Below are positions 38,199-47,653 of a DNA stretch of 64,000 nt, piece after piece. The notes beneath the pieces were generated by a model that worked only from the letters and a program-made list of their open reading frames with translations, ran no database searches and was not told the DNA's origin. The stretch is taken from positions 28,972 through 92,971 of the forward strand of contig CAYMTR010000009.1 of the NCBI GenBank assembly GCA_964393405.1, written 5' to 3'. Made by a program: the position numbers and the translations under genes. Positions within the stretch are counted from its first letter, which is position 1, and every line of letters starts with the position of its first letter. This DNA comes from CAYMTR01 sp964393405. Its GTDB lineage: Bacteria > Bacteroidota > Bacteroidia > Bacteroidales > Prolixibacteraceae.

Positions 38199-38261
38199 AT
38201 AGATTTATCAACTTATCAACATTTAATTAAAAGAAAGCTGAAAATCATTTTTCCGGATAAC

Positions 38262-38269
38262 TATATTTG
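38262..38269 (+). promoter_or_regulatory. -7 promoter element for threonine aldolase gene
   Basis: TATATTTG ends 23 nt before the start at 38292. Confidence 0.45.
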
Positions 38270-38291
38270 TAATAACTTTAAATAAAAACTT

Positions 38292-39320
38292 ATGGGTAAA
38301 AGGGGATTTGCCAGTGACAACAATTCAGGTGTTCATCCCGACATTCTAATGGCGTTGGGAAAAGCCAATTCAGGACATGTAATCGGCTATGGTGACGACA
38401 TTTATACTGAAAGATGTAAATTAAAGTTTAAAGAGATTTTCGGAGATGAGTGTGATGTTTATCTTGTTTTCAATGGAACCGGAGCTAATGTTTTGTCAAT
38501 CACTACCCTAACCCGCTCTTTTAATTCTATTATTGCCCCTTCTACATCGCATATAATGGTTGATGAATGTGGCGCCCCTGAAAAAGCTTCAGGTTGCAAA
38601 ATTTTACCAATTGATACTCCAGATGGTAAACTAACACCCGAATTGATAAAACCTCATTTACATGGTTTTGACTTTGAACATCATTCTCAACCCAAAATAA
38701 TTTCTATTTCTCAGGTAAGCGAACTTGGGACTGTTTATTCTGTTGATGAAATTAAAGCAATCAGCAGCCTCGCTCATGACAACAACATGTTCCTCCATAT
38801 GGATGGTGCCAGGGTCTCAAATGCTGCTGTAAGCCTCGATATCCCGTTTAAAGCATTTACTAAAGATGCCGGGGTCGATGTTTTATCTTTCGGCGGCACT
38901 AAGAATGGAATGATGTTTGGCGAAGCTGTTATTTTCTTTAATAAAGAGCTTTCCCTAAATGCGAAGTATGTCAGGAAGCAGTCGGCTCAACTATATTCGA
39001 AGATGAGGTACATTTCAGCCCAATTTACTGAATATCTGGAAACTAACCTATGGAAAAAGAATGCTGAACACTCAAATAAAATGGCCAAACTTTTAGAAAG
39101 AAAAGTGCGCGAATTAGGAGTAACAATTACTCAAAAAGTTCAAGCAAACGGAGTTTTTGCCTTAATTGATGATGAAATAAGTGAGAAACTTAAAGATAGA
39201 TACTTCTTTTATCCCTGGGATGAAAGCAAGCACGAAGTACGCTGGATGACTTCTTTTGACACAACAGAAGATGATATAAACAATTTCTGTTCTTATCTAA
39301 AAGAATTATTGAATGGGTAA
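38292..39320 (+). CDS. ltaE: Low-specificity L-threonine aldolase
   Basis: This PLP enzyme cleaves L-threonine and allo-threonine to glycine and acetaldehyde. The 342 residues belong to the beta-eliminating-lyase/aldolase fold type I, with LVFNGTGANVLSI, HMDGARVSNAAV and the PLP lysine in LSFGGTKNGMMFGEAVIF. Length and start (MGKRGFASDNNSGVHPDIL) fit Bacteroidota homologues. It overlaps the rhomboid gene by 8 bp. Confidence 0.94.
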   Translation: MGKRGFASDNNSGVHPDILMALGKANSGHVIGYGDDIYTERCKLKFKEIFGDECDVYLVFNGTGANVLSITTLTRSFNSIIAPSTSHIMVDECGAPEKASGCKILPIDTPDGKLTPELIKPHLHGFDFEHHSQPKIISISQVSELGTVYSVDEIKAISSLAHDNNMFLHMDGARVSNAAVSLDIPFKAFTKDAGVDVLSFGGTKNGMMFGEAVIFFNKELSLNAKYVRKQSAQLYSKMRYISAQFTEYLETNLWKKNAEHSNKMAKLLERKVRELGVTITQKVQANGVFALIDDEISEKLKDRYFFYPWDESKHEVRWMTSFDTTEDDINNFCSYLKELLNG

Positions 39321-40035
39321 ACTGACCTTCAGATATTACCCCCAGCCTTTAACCCCGGAAATAGAGGAACTTGAGAAAAAGATTTTCAAATACAGCCTTA
39401 TTATACCTTGCCTTTTCCTTTTGATAATTTGGCTTATTAAATTTGTTGAATTATCTCTCGATATAAGTTTTGCTGAACTTGGTGTTTATCCTAGAAACCT
39501 GAAAGGACTGATAGGAATTATAACATCCCCCTTGATTCATAGTAATTTCGGCCATCTTATTGGCAACTCAACTTCTTTTTTCGTTCTATCAGTAGCTCTG
39601 TTTTTCTTTTATAGAAGATTGGCCCTAAAGATATTTTTACTTAATTACTTCCTTTCAGGATTGCTTTTATGGATTGGTGGGCGTGAAGCATGGCATATTG
39701 GTGCCAGTGGTATTATTTATGGACTGACAACTTTTCTGTTGTTCTCCGGAATTCTGCGACAAGACCTTAGATTATTAACCATATCTCTGATAGTTACATT
39801 CTTATACGGTAGTTTTATTTGGGGAATCTTCCCTTTTGACCCAAAGATTTCTTGGGATGGACACCTTATGGGAGCAGTTTCAGGGACTGTTCTTTCTCTT
39901 ATCTTTTATAAATATGGACCGCCAAGAAATAAATTTGAGTGGGAAGATGAACCCGACGAAGAAGATGATGATTCCGAATCATCTCAATTAGAAGACAGCA
40001 CATCGATACAAGACGACAAGGAAATAAATCAATAA
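39313..40035 (+). CDS. Rhomboid-family intramembrane serine protease
   Basis: The 240 residues hold about six membrane helices and the catalytic Ser of GASGIIYGL with the His of WDGHLMGAVSG, plus HSNFGHLIGNS in an early helix. Rhomboids cleave transmembrane substrates within the bilayer. The C-terminal 35 residues are strongly acidic (DEPDEEDDDSESS). It overlaps the aldolase by 8 bp, so it is probably coupled to it, without clear functional reason. Confidence 0.92.
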   Translation: MGKLTFRYYPQPLTPEIEELEKKIFKYSLIIPCLFLLIIWLIKFVELSLDISFAELGVYPRNLKGLIGIITSPLIHSNFGHLIGNSTSFFVLSVALFFFYRRLALKIFLLNYFLSGLLLWIGGREAWHIGASGIIYGLTTFLLFSGILRQDLRLLTISLIVTFLYGSFIWGIFPFDPKISWDGHLMGAVSGTVLSLIFYKYGPPRNKFEWEDEPDEEDDDSESSQLEDSTSIQDDKEINQ

Positions 40036-40135
40036 ATCAATAAAATATTAAATTGATCGAACAGTTCTTTTCTTATAGTGGCTAATATAAAAAAATATAT
40101 AATTTTACACCCGAATAACAAAGCAGTTCTTTTTA

Positions 40136-41089
40136 ATGATAAGCCGACGAATAATCAGAATTAAGGTAATGCAGTCTTTATATGCATTCCACTCTTCTCC
40201 TGACCAGACTATCAATCTTGCTGAAAAAGAATTATTTTTCAGCATTAACAAATCCTACGATTTATATCATCTGTTACTACAGTTACTTGTTGAAATTCGA
40301 AATTATGCTATTGCAAAAATTGAGCTAAACAAGGTCAAGAAAATGCCTACCAAAGAGGATCTTGACCCAAATATGAAATTCGTAAACAACGAAATTCTTG
40401 TAAAGCTTTCGAACAACGAGTCGTTGCAACAATATCTTGATAAATCAAAATTGTCATGGATTAATAGTCCTGAACTTATCAAAAAGATTTATTATCAACT
40501 TATCGAGTCAGAACAGTATCTTGAATACATGAACACTAAAGAAAGCTCTGTTGCTGACGATAGAAAGATGATAGAGTTTATGCTTGTTGAAATTATTGCT
40601 TTAGAAGATGATTTATTTCAAATACTGGAAGAACAAAGCATATACTGGAACGATGACGTTGAATTTGTTGTTGGTATGATCCTTAAAACTCTTGGAAAGT
40701 TTAAATCTACTACAACAATATCTAAAGGCTTAATGCCTCTTTTCAAAGATGAAGATGATAGAGACTTTGCTAAAAATCTTTTCAGAAAAGCTGTACTCAA
40801 CTCTGCCGAACATCGCGAAATTATTAAGAAACACTTGAGAAATTGGGATCTTGAAAGAGTCGCTTTCATTGATGTGTTAATAATGGAACTCGCTCTCTGC
40901 GAATTTATTTATTTCCCTTCTATACCTACCAAAGTTTCTTTAAATGAATATATTGACCTTGCCAGATATTATAGCACTTCGAAAAGCCAAACCTTCATCA
41001 ACGGAATTATGGATAAGATTTTAAAAAGTTTGAAGGATGAAGGCAAAATTTCTAAAACAGGAAGGGGTCTTATCGGGGAAACTGATTAA
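40136..41089 (+). CDS. nusB: Transcription antitermination factor NusB
   Basis: NusB binds boxA with S10 in rRNA antitermination. The 317 residues are longer than the 140-residue E. coli protein: the family core is at the C-terminus (LERVAFIDVLIMELALCEF, TKVSLNEYIDLARYYSTSKS, FINGIMDKI), while the N-terminal part has RRIIRIKVMQSLYAFH. This long form is normal in Bacteroidota. It precedes yajC, ybbR and coaE in the usual order. Confidence 0.93.
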   Translation: MISRRIIRIKVMQSLYAFHSSPDQTINLAEKELFFSINKSYDLYHLLLQLLVEIRNYAIAKIELNKVKKMPTKEDLDPNMKFVNNEILVKLSNNESLQQYLDKSKLSWINSPELIKKIYYQLIESEQYLEYMNTKESSVADDRKMIEFMLVEIIALEDDLFQILEEQSIYWNDDVEFVVGMILKTLGKFKSTTTISKGLMPLFKDEDDRDFAKNLFRKAVLNSAEHREIIKKHLRNWDLERVAFIDVLIMELALCEFIYFPSIPTKVSLNEYIDLARYYSTSKSQTFINGIMDKILKSLKDEGKISKTGRGLIGETD

Positions 41090-41104
41090 AGTTGCCTCCA
41101 ATTA

Positions 41105-41135
41105 TTTGTGGTTCATTAATAAATACATATTTTTG
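41105..41135 (+). promoter_or_regulatory. yajC promoter with consensus spacing
   Basis: TTTG (41105-41108), 19 bp and TATTTTTG (41128-41135) form a consensus promoter. The expected transcript start near 41141 leaves a 5' leader of about 120 nt before yajC, in which I see no recognisable riboswitch. Confidence 0.65.
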
Positions 41136-41261
41136 ACATCAACAGCAATCTGATATCATATTAATTCAAGAAATTTTATTAAAATTGAAAAGCTTTGTTT
41201 CAACTAAATATTGATTGAAGCACTTAATTTGAAAAATAATAAATAATTTAATAATCAAGAC

Positions 41262-41597
41262 ATGAACTTATTGAACATCATTTTAATGGCTGCCCCTGCA
41301 ACAGAAGGAGGTCAGCAACAAAGTCCACTGGGAATGTTTTTGCCACTGATCCTTATCCTCGTTATTTTCTGGATCTTCATGATCAGACCACAGGCAAAAC
41401 GCCAGAAAGAATTGAAGAAATTCCGTGAATCACTTCAGAAAGGTGATAAAGTTATCACAACTGGTGGTATCTACGGAAAAATCGTAAATACAAACGAAAC
41501 AACTGTTGTACTTCAGGTTGATGAAAACACAAAATTAACTGTCGATAAAGGCAGTGTAATTAAAGATCCTTCTGATATACAGCAACCACAGAAATAA
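41262..41597 (+). CDS. yajC: Preprotein translocase subunit YajC
   Basis: YajC accompanies SecDF in the inner membrane. The 111 residues have one membrane helix (about 24-45; FLPLILILVIFWIFMIRPQAK) followed by the soluble domain with VITTGGIYGKI. It is followed by a strong terminator, so the next genes need their own promoter. Confidence 0.95.
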   Translation: MNLLNIILMAAPATEGGQQQSPLGMFLPLILILVIFWIFMIRPQAKRQKELKKFRESLQKGDKVITTGGIYGKIVNTNETTVVLQVDENTKLTVDKGSVIKDPSDIQQPQK

Positions 41598-41617
41598 CAG
41601 TTTTACTGTTGAAATTG

Positions 41618-41663
41618 AAAGTGTCATTTGGGTAAAATTATTATGCCGAAATGACACTTTTTT
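41618..41663 (+). terminator. Terminator after yajC
   Basis: A 12-bp stem (AAAGTGTCATTT with its complement at 41648-41660) with an internal mismatch extension and T run begins 20 bp after the yajC stop. Confidence 0.85.
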
Positions 41664-41741
41664 AATGTATTGTTTTATTAAAAGCTACTTTTCTAATTCG
41701 AATTATTAACTTTACCCTAAGCAAAAGAGGTTTATATTCAA

Positions 41742-42728
41742 ATGTCAAAAGACAACAAACATAATCCGTTTAAATTAAATCTTAAAGAAAACAACCGGCC
41801 TTTTATTTTCCTGGTTTGCCTATTCGTTGCTGCTTCTTTATGGTTCATAAATGCTATGGAAAAGCAATACGAGAACTATGTAATGATTCCGGTTGAATTC
41901 ACTAATTTCCCTAAAAATAAGACACTTATCAACGAACCCCCAACAAAATTAAGAGCCAAAATTAAAACTCGGGGTTTTACTTTGCTACGCTATAAAATCA
42001 ATGCTTCTATATATCCTGTTAATTTCAACGTCAGATCTTTTACAAACAGCAAGTTCGAGAACCAAGAAAGCGGAGAAATAATCATCAAACCTGATGATTA
42101 TATTTACCAAATATCAAACCAACTTAATGCTGATATCAATATTCTTGACCTTTATCCCGATACAGTGAAATTTGTTTTCGATAAAATCGTCGAAAGAAAG
42201 TTGAGAGTGGTACCTAATATTGATCTTGAATTTGAAAATCAATACTTTTTGTGCGATTCAATAAAGTTTACTCCGGAATATATTACTGTAAAAGGACCTT
42301 TGGCAATTATCGACACCCTTAAATACATTAGCACTAAGAAACTTAAAATCAAGAAATTAAACAGTTCAATCAAAAAGAATTTCACTCTTGAGTTGATTGA
42401 AGGCATAGTAACTAATCCTGATAAGGTTGTCGGTGAAATACCTGTGTCTCAATACACTGAATATTCTGAAAAAGTTAACGTTTCTAAAATTAATGTCCCC
42501 GACAGTCTTAATATTATTACATTCCCCGGAAAAGTAGACATAAATTGCATAATTGCTCTGAATCAATATAAAAATATTAACCCCTCAAGTTTTGTAATTG
42601 GGGTTGATTATAATGATATTAAGCCCGGATCCAGACTGATACCAATCAAAATATTCAAAATTCCCTCCAATACAAAAATCATTAATTTCCAACCTATTAC
42701 AGTAGAATTTTTAATTGAAAGGAAGTAA
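41742..42728 (+). CDS. YbbR-domain membrane-anchored protein
   Basis: The 328 residues have an N-terminal membrane helix (about 23-42; FIFLVCLFVAASLWFINAME) and extracytoplasmic beta-rich YbbR repeats (ITVKGPLAIIDTLKYISTK). In Firmicutes YbbR (CdaR) controls the c-di-AMP cyclase CdaA; in Bacteroidota the gene usually precedes coaE but its role is unsettled, and no cdaA is nearby. Three bases separate it from coaE. Confidence 0.87.
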   Translation: MSKDNKHNPFKLNLKENNRPFIFLVCLFVAASLWFINAMEKQYENYVMIPVEFTNFPKNKTLINEPPTKLRAKIKTRGFTLLRYKINASIYPVNFNVRSFTNSKFENQESGEIIIKPDDYIYQISNQLNADINILDLYPDTVKFVFDKIVERKLRVVPNIDLEFENQYFLCDSIKFTPEYITVKGPLAIIDTLKYISTKKLKIKKLNSSIKKNFTLELIEGIVTNPDKVVGEIPVSQYTEYSEKVNVSKINVPDSLNIITFPGKVDINCIIALNQYKNINPSSFVIGVDYNDIKPGSRLIPIKIFKIPSNTKIINFQPITVEFLIERK

Positions 42729-42731
42729 GGA

Positions 42732-43313
42732 ATGATCAAGGTTGCTGTCACAGGTGGTATTGGTTCGGGAAAAACTATCGTATGTAAAGTTTTTGAAACA
42801 CTTGGTGTTCCTGTGTTCTATGCTGACATCGAAGCTAAAAGGATAATGTCGGAGAACCCTATCGTGAAAGAAAACCTAATTGCCCTTTTTGGAACCGATA
42901 TTTACTTGCCAAATGGGGATATTCACCGAATAAAATTAGCTGACATTATTTTCAATAACGAAATTGCACTTCGTAAAATCAACGATATTATTCATCCTAT
43001 TGTAAAAAATGAATTTATTAAATGGTCTGATAACCAATCGTATCATTACGTAATTCAAGAAGCTGCTCTTATATTTGAGTCAAAAATGGAGAATTTGTTC
43101 GATAAAATTATTACCGTTTATGCCCCGGAACAAATTAAAATTGACAGGGTAATGAAAAGAGATAACGTTTCTATGAAAAATGTACTGGAAAGAATGAGCA
43201 AACAGTTAGACGATGATTATAAAATATCAAAATCTGATTTTCTAATTTTGAATGATGACTCTGAAATGATTATACCACAAATAATTAAAATACACAATAA
43301 TATTCTTTTGTAA
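42732..43313 (+). CDS. coaE: Dephospho-CoA kinase
   Basis: CoaE phosphorylates dephospho-CoA in the last step of coenzyme A synthesis. The 193 residues start with the P-loop VTGGIGSGKTIV and include the LIFESKMENLFDK and RMSKQLDDDYK segments of the lid. The stop overlaps the next ATG by one base (TAATG). Confidence 0.95.
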   Translation: MIKVAVTGGIGSGKTIVCKVFETLGVPVFYADIEAKRIMSENPIVKENLIALFGTDIYLPNGDIHRIKLADIIFNNEIALRKINDIIHPIVKNEFIKWSDNQSYHYVIQEAALIFESKMENLFDKIITVYAPEQIKIDRVMKRDNVSMKNVLERMSKQLDDDYKISKSDFLILNDDSEMIIPQIIKIHNNILL

Positions 43314-44077
43314 TGGCAAAATTTGGTAAATGGATTGGTGCCGGACTTGGTGGCTACGCAGGTGGACCTATCGGTGCAATAATTGGTTTTGTTTTAGGAT
43401 CTGCTTTCGATGCTGCTTCAGGTGGAAAAGGTGCTCAGAACCCCTACTCTCAGTCAGACCCGTATGGCTATAATAAAACAACAATAGGACGACCCACTAC
43501 CGGTGGGTATGCTATGAGCCTACTGGTTTTGGTTGCTGCAATCATGAAAGCCGATGGTAAAACCATGAAGTCTGAACTAAATTTTGTCAAAGAATTCTTT
43601 ACAAGAAATTTTGGAGCTCAATCTGCTAATGAGGCTGTAAAATTGTTATACGACCTGCTTCAACAAAATATTCCTGTAACCGATGTTTGCCATCAAATCA
43701 GAGCAAATGCTGATTATTCATCACGACTTGAACTTATGCACTTCCTTTTCGGAATAGCCCAAGCCGATACTGCCATAAACAAAGAAGAGCTTAAGATAAT
43801 TGCCCATATTGGAGTATCTCTTGGAATTAGCAGTCAGGATTACGAATCTATTAAAGCAATGTTCGTCAAAAATGCTGACGCAGCTTATAAAATTCTGGAA
43901 ATCACTCCTGATGCAAGCGAAGAAGATATCAAAAGGGCTTACCGTGATATGGCAAAAAAATTCCATCCAGATAAAGTAAGCTATCTAGGTGATGATTTTC
44001 AAAAAGCAGCTAAAGAAAAATTCCAGAAAGTCAACGAAGCTTATGAAGAAATAAAAAAGCAAAGAAATATTGCTTAA
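43313..44077 (+). CDS. TerB-like and J-domain (DjlA-type) co-chaperone
   Basis: The 254 residues have a glycine-rich hydrophobic N-terminus (GKWIGAGLGGYAGGPIGAII), a TerB-like helical domain (about 65-170; VLVAAIMKADGKTMKSELNF) and a C-terminal J domain with the HPD tripeptide (KKFHPDKVSYLG). This is the DjlA architecture, a membrane-linked DnaK partner. It is coupled to coaE and ends 2 bp from the convergent PUR gene. Confidence 0.92.
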   Translation: MAKFGKWIGAGLGGYAGGPIGAIIGFVLGSAFDAASGGKGAQNPYSQSDPYGYNKTTIGRPTTGGYAMSLLVLVAAIMKADGKTMKSELNFVKEFFTRNFGAQSANEAVKLLYDLLQQNIPVTDVCHQIRANADYSSRLELMHFLFGIAQADTAINKEELKIIAHIGVSLGISSQDYESIKAMFVKNADAAYKILEITPDASEEDIKRAYRDMAKKFHPDKVSYLGDDFQKAAKEKFQKVNEAYEEIKKQRNIA

Positions 44078-44079
44078 TA

Positions 44080-44445
44080 TTACTTGTCTAAATCATCAAA
44101 ATCAACGTCTGTAAATTCAGATACTGAATCTGATTCTTCAGGCTCTTCAACAAATGGTTGATTGGTCCTTATATATTCAATAATATCTTTCAACCCATCA
44201 GCAAATTTATCAAAATCTTCTTTGTAGAGAAATATTTTGTGCTTTTCATAAAATGAACTGCCTCCAGTGTCATTCCTCTTTTTGCTTTCGGTAATCGTGA
44301 GGTAATACTCGTTCCTTCGGGTGGCTTTAACATCAAAAAAATAGGTCCTCTTGCCTGCCCTAACAGCTTTTGAAAATACTTCTTCCCTGAATTTACTGCC
44401 GTCAAAGTCGTTATTTTCAGGTCTTTCCTTAGGTTCAAAGCTCAT
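44080..44445 (-). CDS. PUR-family (DUF3276) nucleic-acid-binding protein
   Basis: The 121 residues contain the DUF3276/PUR-alpha fold segment (KAVRAGKRTYFFDVKATRR, YYLTITESKKR) followed by an acidic tail. Such proteins in Bacteroidota and Spirochaetes bind single-stranded nucleic acid. I chose the ATG at 44445 because a TATATTTG promoter element lies 31 nt upstream; the longer start at 44478 would fall beside that element. Confidence 0.88.
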   Translation of the reverse strand: MSFEPKERPENNDFDGSKFREEVFSKAVRAGKRTYFFDVKATRRNEYYLTITESKKRNDTGGSSFYEKHKIFLYKEDFDKFADGLKDIIEYIRTNQPFVEEPEESDSVSEFTDVDFDDLDK

Positions 44446-44475
44446 AATTTCATAGTCAATATTAAGTTCAACTTT

Positions 44476-44483
44476 CAAATATA
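44476..44483 (-). promoter_or_regulatory. -7 promoter element for the PUR gene
   Basis: The minus strand reads TATATTTG, ending 31 nt before the chosen start. Confidence 0.45.
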
Positions 44484-44548
44484 TGAAAAATTTCCCAAGT
44501 TGGTTTAATATAATCTATCAATAAAAGAGTATTTACAAATATTTATCT

Positions 44549-45346
44549 TTAGGGTTTATATGCCGCCATTTCAGGTATTGCCTTTTTCAATTCCTCAATC
44601 CTTTTCTCCGACATTGGATGCGTGCTAAGGAATTCAGGCACCTTTGCTGTTTCTGTCTTTGCCATTCTTTCCCAGAAACTTACAGCTTGATTTGGATCAT
44701 ATCCGGCCATTGTCATGAATATTAATCCTAATTTATCTGCTTCGAATTCGTGTTTTCTTGAATATGGTAACATGACTCCAAGCTGAGCTCCAATTCCATA
44801 TGCTTGCAGAAATAAATTCTTTGTTTCTTCAGGTTTGCTCTGTAATGCAACTTCTAATGCCATTCCACCAAGTTGCGCTACTAACGACTGACTCATTCTT
44901 TCATTTCCATGAAGAGCTACTGCATGGGCTATTTCATGACCCATTACAACCGCAACTCCTTGTTCGTCTTGGCATATTGGCATGATTCCACTATAGAAAA
45001 CAACCTTTCCGCCCGGCATACACCATGCGTTAACCTGATCTTCTTTTACAAGATTGTATTCCCAAGCAAAATTGGCAGCACTTTCCTTAAGGTTATTTTG
45101 ACTTAAGAATTTTATTACTGACCTCGATATTTTCATTCCTGCACTTTTTACCATCTCATAATCTTTCCCGGTCTTTATGACCTCAGTTGTGTCAAGAAAA
45201 GATTTATAGTTGGTAAGACTGAGCGATAACATTTGTGACTCCGGAAGTAGATGAAGCTGCTTGCGACCTATAATTGGTACCGTCGAACAAGAATCTATTA
45301 TTAATGCTACAATAACAACTACAATGATTGAGAATAACTTTTTCAT
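44549..45346 (-). CDS. M48-family metalloprotease lipoprotein
   Basis: The 265 residues start with a lipoprotein signal (lipobox LIIDSC, Cys at about 20) and show the zinc site HEIAH with the third ligand Glu in EFEADKLGL. The architecture matches LoiP/YcaL-type M48 proteases of the periplasm, which degrade misfolded outer-membrane proteins. It lies 18 bp after folD and may be cotranscribed with it. Confidence 0.93.
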   Translation of the reverse strand: MKKLFSIIVVVIVALIIDSCSTVPIIGRKQLHLLPESQMLSLSLTNYKSFLDTTEVIKTGKDYEMVKSAGMKISRSVIKFLSQNNLKESAANFAWEYNLVKEDQVNAWCMPGGKVVFYSGIMPICQDEQGVAVVMGHEIAHAVALHGNERMSQSLVAQLGGMALEVALQSKPEETKNLFLQAYGIGAQLGVMLPYSRKHEFEADKLGLIFMTMAGYDPNQAVSFWERMAKTETAKVPEFLSTHPMSEKRIEELKKAIPEMAAYKP

Positions 45347-45364
45347 ATACTTCTGATTTAGAAA

Positions 45365-46240
45365 TTAAGGATAAATCTCCTTCTTCGCGGCCAGCAGCGT
45401 GTTTTTCAACAATCCAACCCTTGTCATCGGGCCAACTCCACCGGGAACAGGAGTTATAAAGTTACACTTTTTTGAAACCTCTTCAAACAATACATCCCCC
45501 TTTAATCGAAATCCCGATTTTGTCTCGCTTGATGCTACCCTCGTTGTACCAACATCTATAACTACAGCCCCCTCTTTTACCATATTTGCTTTTACAAATT
45601 CAGGTGAGCCCAAAGCTGCAATCAAAATATCGGCCTGAGAACAAATCTGTTCAAGATTTTCTGTCCTGCTATGTGCCACTGTTACAGTAGTATTCATTTC
45701 TTTCTGCGACATCAGTATGCTCATCGGCCGGCCAACAATATTGCTCCTGCCAACTACGACACAATTTTTTCCTGATGTTTCAACTTTATATCTTTTTAGT
45801 AGTTCGACTATGCCAAATGGTGTTGCTGAAATAAAACATGGCAACCCAATTACCATCCTTCCTACATTCACCGGATGAAAACCATCAACATCTTTTTTAT
45901 ATGATATAGCTTCTATTACTTTTTGCTCAGAAATATGTTTCGGTAAAGGTAACTGTACTATAAAACCGTCTACATCATCATCGTTGTTGAGTTCTTCGAT
46001 TTTCTCAAGTAACTCAGCTTCTGTTGCATCATCCTCATATCGATACAACGACGACTTAAATCCCACTTCTGCACAATCTTTTATCTTGAAAGCAACATAC
46101 GATTCACTTCCACCATCATGCCCAACGAGTATGGCTGCCAAATGAGGCCTTTTACCGCCGTTTTTAATGATGTTTTCTACTTCATTAGCTATCTCTGCCT
46201 TTATTTCTTTGGCTGTCTTATTTCCGTCAATTAATACCAT
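45365..46240 (-). CDS. folD: Bifunctional methylene-THF dehydrogenase / cyclohydrolase
   Basis: FolD interconverts methylene-, methenyl- and formyl-tetrahydrofolate. The 291 residues have the active-site SYVAFKIKDCAEVG with the catalytic Lys, the DGFIVQLPLPKHI signature and the cofactor motif VVVGRSNIVGRPMS, ending TPVPGGVGPMTRV. It follows ffh by 23 bp on the same strand. Confidence 0.97.
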   Translation of the reverse strand: MVLIDGNKTAKEIKAEIANEVENIIKNGGKRPHLAAILVGHDGGSESYVAFKIKDCAEVGFKSSLYRYEDDATEAELLEKIEELNNDDDVDGFIVQLPLPKHISEQKVIEAISYKKDVDGFHPVNVGRMVIGLPCFISATPFGIVELLKRYKVETSGKNCVVVGRSNIVGRPMSILMSQKEMNTTVTVAHSRTENLEQICSQADILIAALGSPEFVKANMVKEGAVVIDVGTTRVASSETKSGFRLKGDVLFEEVSKKCNFITPVPGGVGPMTRVGLLKNTLLAAKKEIYP

Positions 46241-46263
46241 AGTGAGAATGCTTTAAATACTTC

Positions 46264-47589
46264 TTATTTTCTAAATCCTTGCATCGGATTGCCAATTCTT
46301 TTTCCCTGGGCAACCATCTTCATCATTTTACGGGTTTCTGTAAATTGTTTTAACAATCTGTTGACTTCTTGTATTGAGGTTCCCGAACCATCAGCTATCC
46401 TCTTTCTGCGTGTTCCGCTCATCAAGGAAGGGTCTTCTCTTTCTGCCGGAGTCATCGAATATATAATTGCTTCTACATGCTTAAATGCATCATCTTCAAT
46501 TTCAACATCTTTTAAGGCTTTGCCCATCCCGGGAATCATTCCTGCAATATCCTTTAGGTTACCCATCTTTTTAACCTGGTTGATCTGCTTGAGGAAGTCG
46601 TTGAAGTTGAACTGGTCTTTGGCAAGTTTCTTCTGAAGCTTCAAGGCTTCTTCTTCGTCAAACTGTTCCTGGGCCTTTTCTACAAGTGAAACAATATCTC
46701 CCATGCCTAAAATTCTGTCTGCCATCCTTTGTGGATGGAAAACATCCAGAGCATCCATCTTTTCGCCTGTCCCAACAAATTTGATAGGCTTATTAACTAC
46801 CGACCTAATAGACAATGCTGCTCCACCTCTGGTGTCACCATCAAGCTTGGTAAGTACAACTCCATCAAAATCAAGCCTGTCGTTGAATTCTTTGGCTGTG
46901 TTTACTGCATCCTGACCTGTCATCGAGTCTACAACAAACAGAATTTCCTGCGGATCAATTGCTTTTTTGATCGCAGCAATTTCTTTCATCATTTCTTCGT
47001 CTACTGCAAGTCGACCTGCAGTATCGACAATTACAAGGTCGAAACCTCTCTGCTTTGCATATTTTATTGATTCCTTTGCTATTGCAACAGGATTCGTATT
47101 GCCATCCTCGGTGTATACAGGAATATTGTTTTGCTCCCCGATTACTTTCAACTGCTCAATGGCTGCCGGCCTATATACGTCGCCTGCAACAAGTAGTGGG
47201 TTTTTGCCTCTTTTTTCTTTCAGAAATTTAGAAAGTTTGCCCGAAAAGGTTGTCTTTCCTGATCCCTGAAGCCCTGCAATGAGTATCACTGCCGGATTTC
47301 CTTTGATATTTATATCTGTAGAAGTGCTCCCCATCAATTCGGTAAGCTCGTCATGAACAATCTTAACCATCAATTGACCGGGCTTCAGGGAGTTCAATAC
47401 GTCCTGCCCTAATGCTTTTTCTTTAACAGTATCGGTAAACTGCTTCGCAATTTTAAAGTTTACGTCGGCATCGAGCAATGCCCTCCTGACTTCTTTAAGT
47501 GTTTCTGCTACATTTATTTCGGTGATTTTTCCCTGCCCTTTTAATATCTTAAACGAGCGCTCCAGCTTATCACTTAGGTTTTCAAACAT
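46264..47589 (-). CDS. ffh: Signal recognition particle protein Ffh
   Basis: Ffh binds signal peptides on nascent chains with 4.5S RNA and docks to FtsY. The 441 residues contain the N domain, the G domain (GLQGSGKTTFSGKL, DTAGRL, TKLDGD) and the M domain (about 330-441; SGTRRKRIADGSGTSIQEVN). The methionine-rich tail is short, as in other Bacteroidota. No SRP RNA is evident next to it. Confidence 0.97.
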   Translation of the reverse strand: MFENLSDKLERSFKILKGQGKITEINVAETLKEVRRALLDADVNFKIAKQFTDTVKEKALGQDVLNSLKPGQLMVKIVHDELTELMGSTSTDINIKGNPAVILIAGLQGSGKTTFSGKLSKFLKEKRGKNPLLVAGDVYRPAAIEQLKVIGEQNNIPVYTEDGNTNPVAIAKESIKYAKQRGFDLVIVDTAGRLAVDEEMMKEIAAIKKAIDPQEILFVVDSMTGQDAVNTAKEFNDRLDFDGVVLTKLDGDTRGGAALSIRSVVNKPIKFVGTGEKMDALDVFHPQRMADRILGMGDIVSLVEKAQEQFDEEEALKLQKKLAKDQFNFNDFLKQINQVKKMGNLKDIAGMIPGMGKALKDVEIEDDAFKHVEAIIYSMTPAEREDPSLMSGTRRKRIADGSGTSIQEVNRLLKQFTETRKMMKMVAQGKRIGNPMQGFRK

Positions 47590-47653
47590 GATTCAGTAAT
47601 ATTTATTAAAATGTATTCCTATTTTATTTATTCTCTATCTATTATGCTTAAGA

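Noticed and set aside
41136..41261. A known riboswitch in the yajC leader
   Set aside because: I could not recognise a conserved core of any known class.
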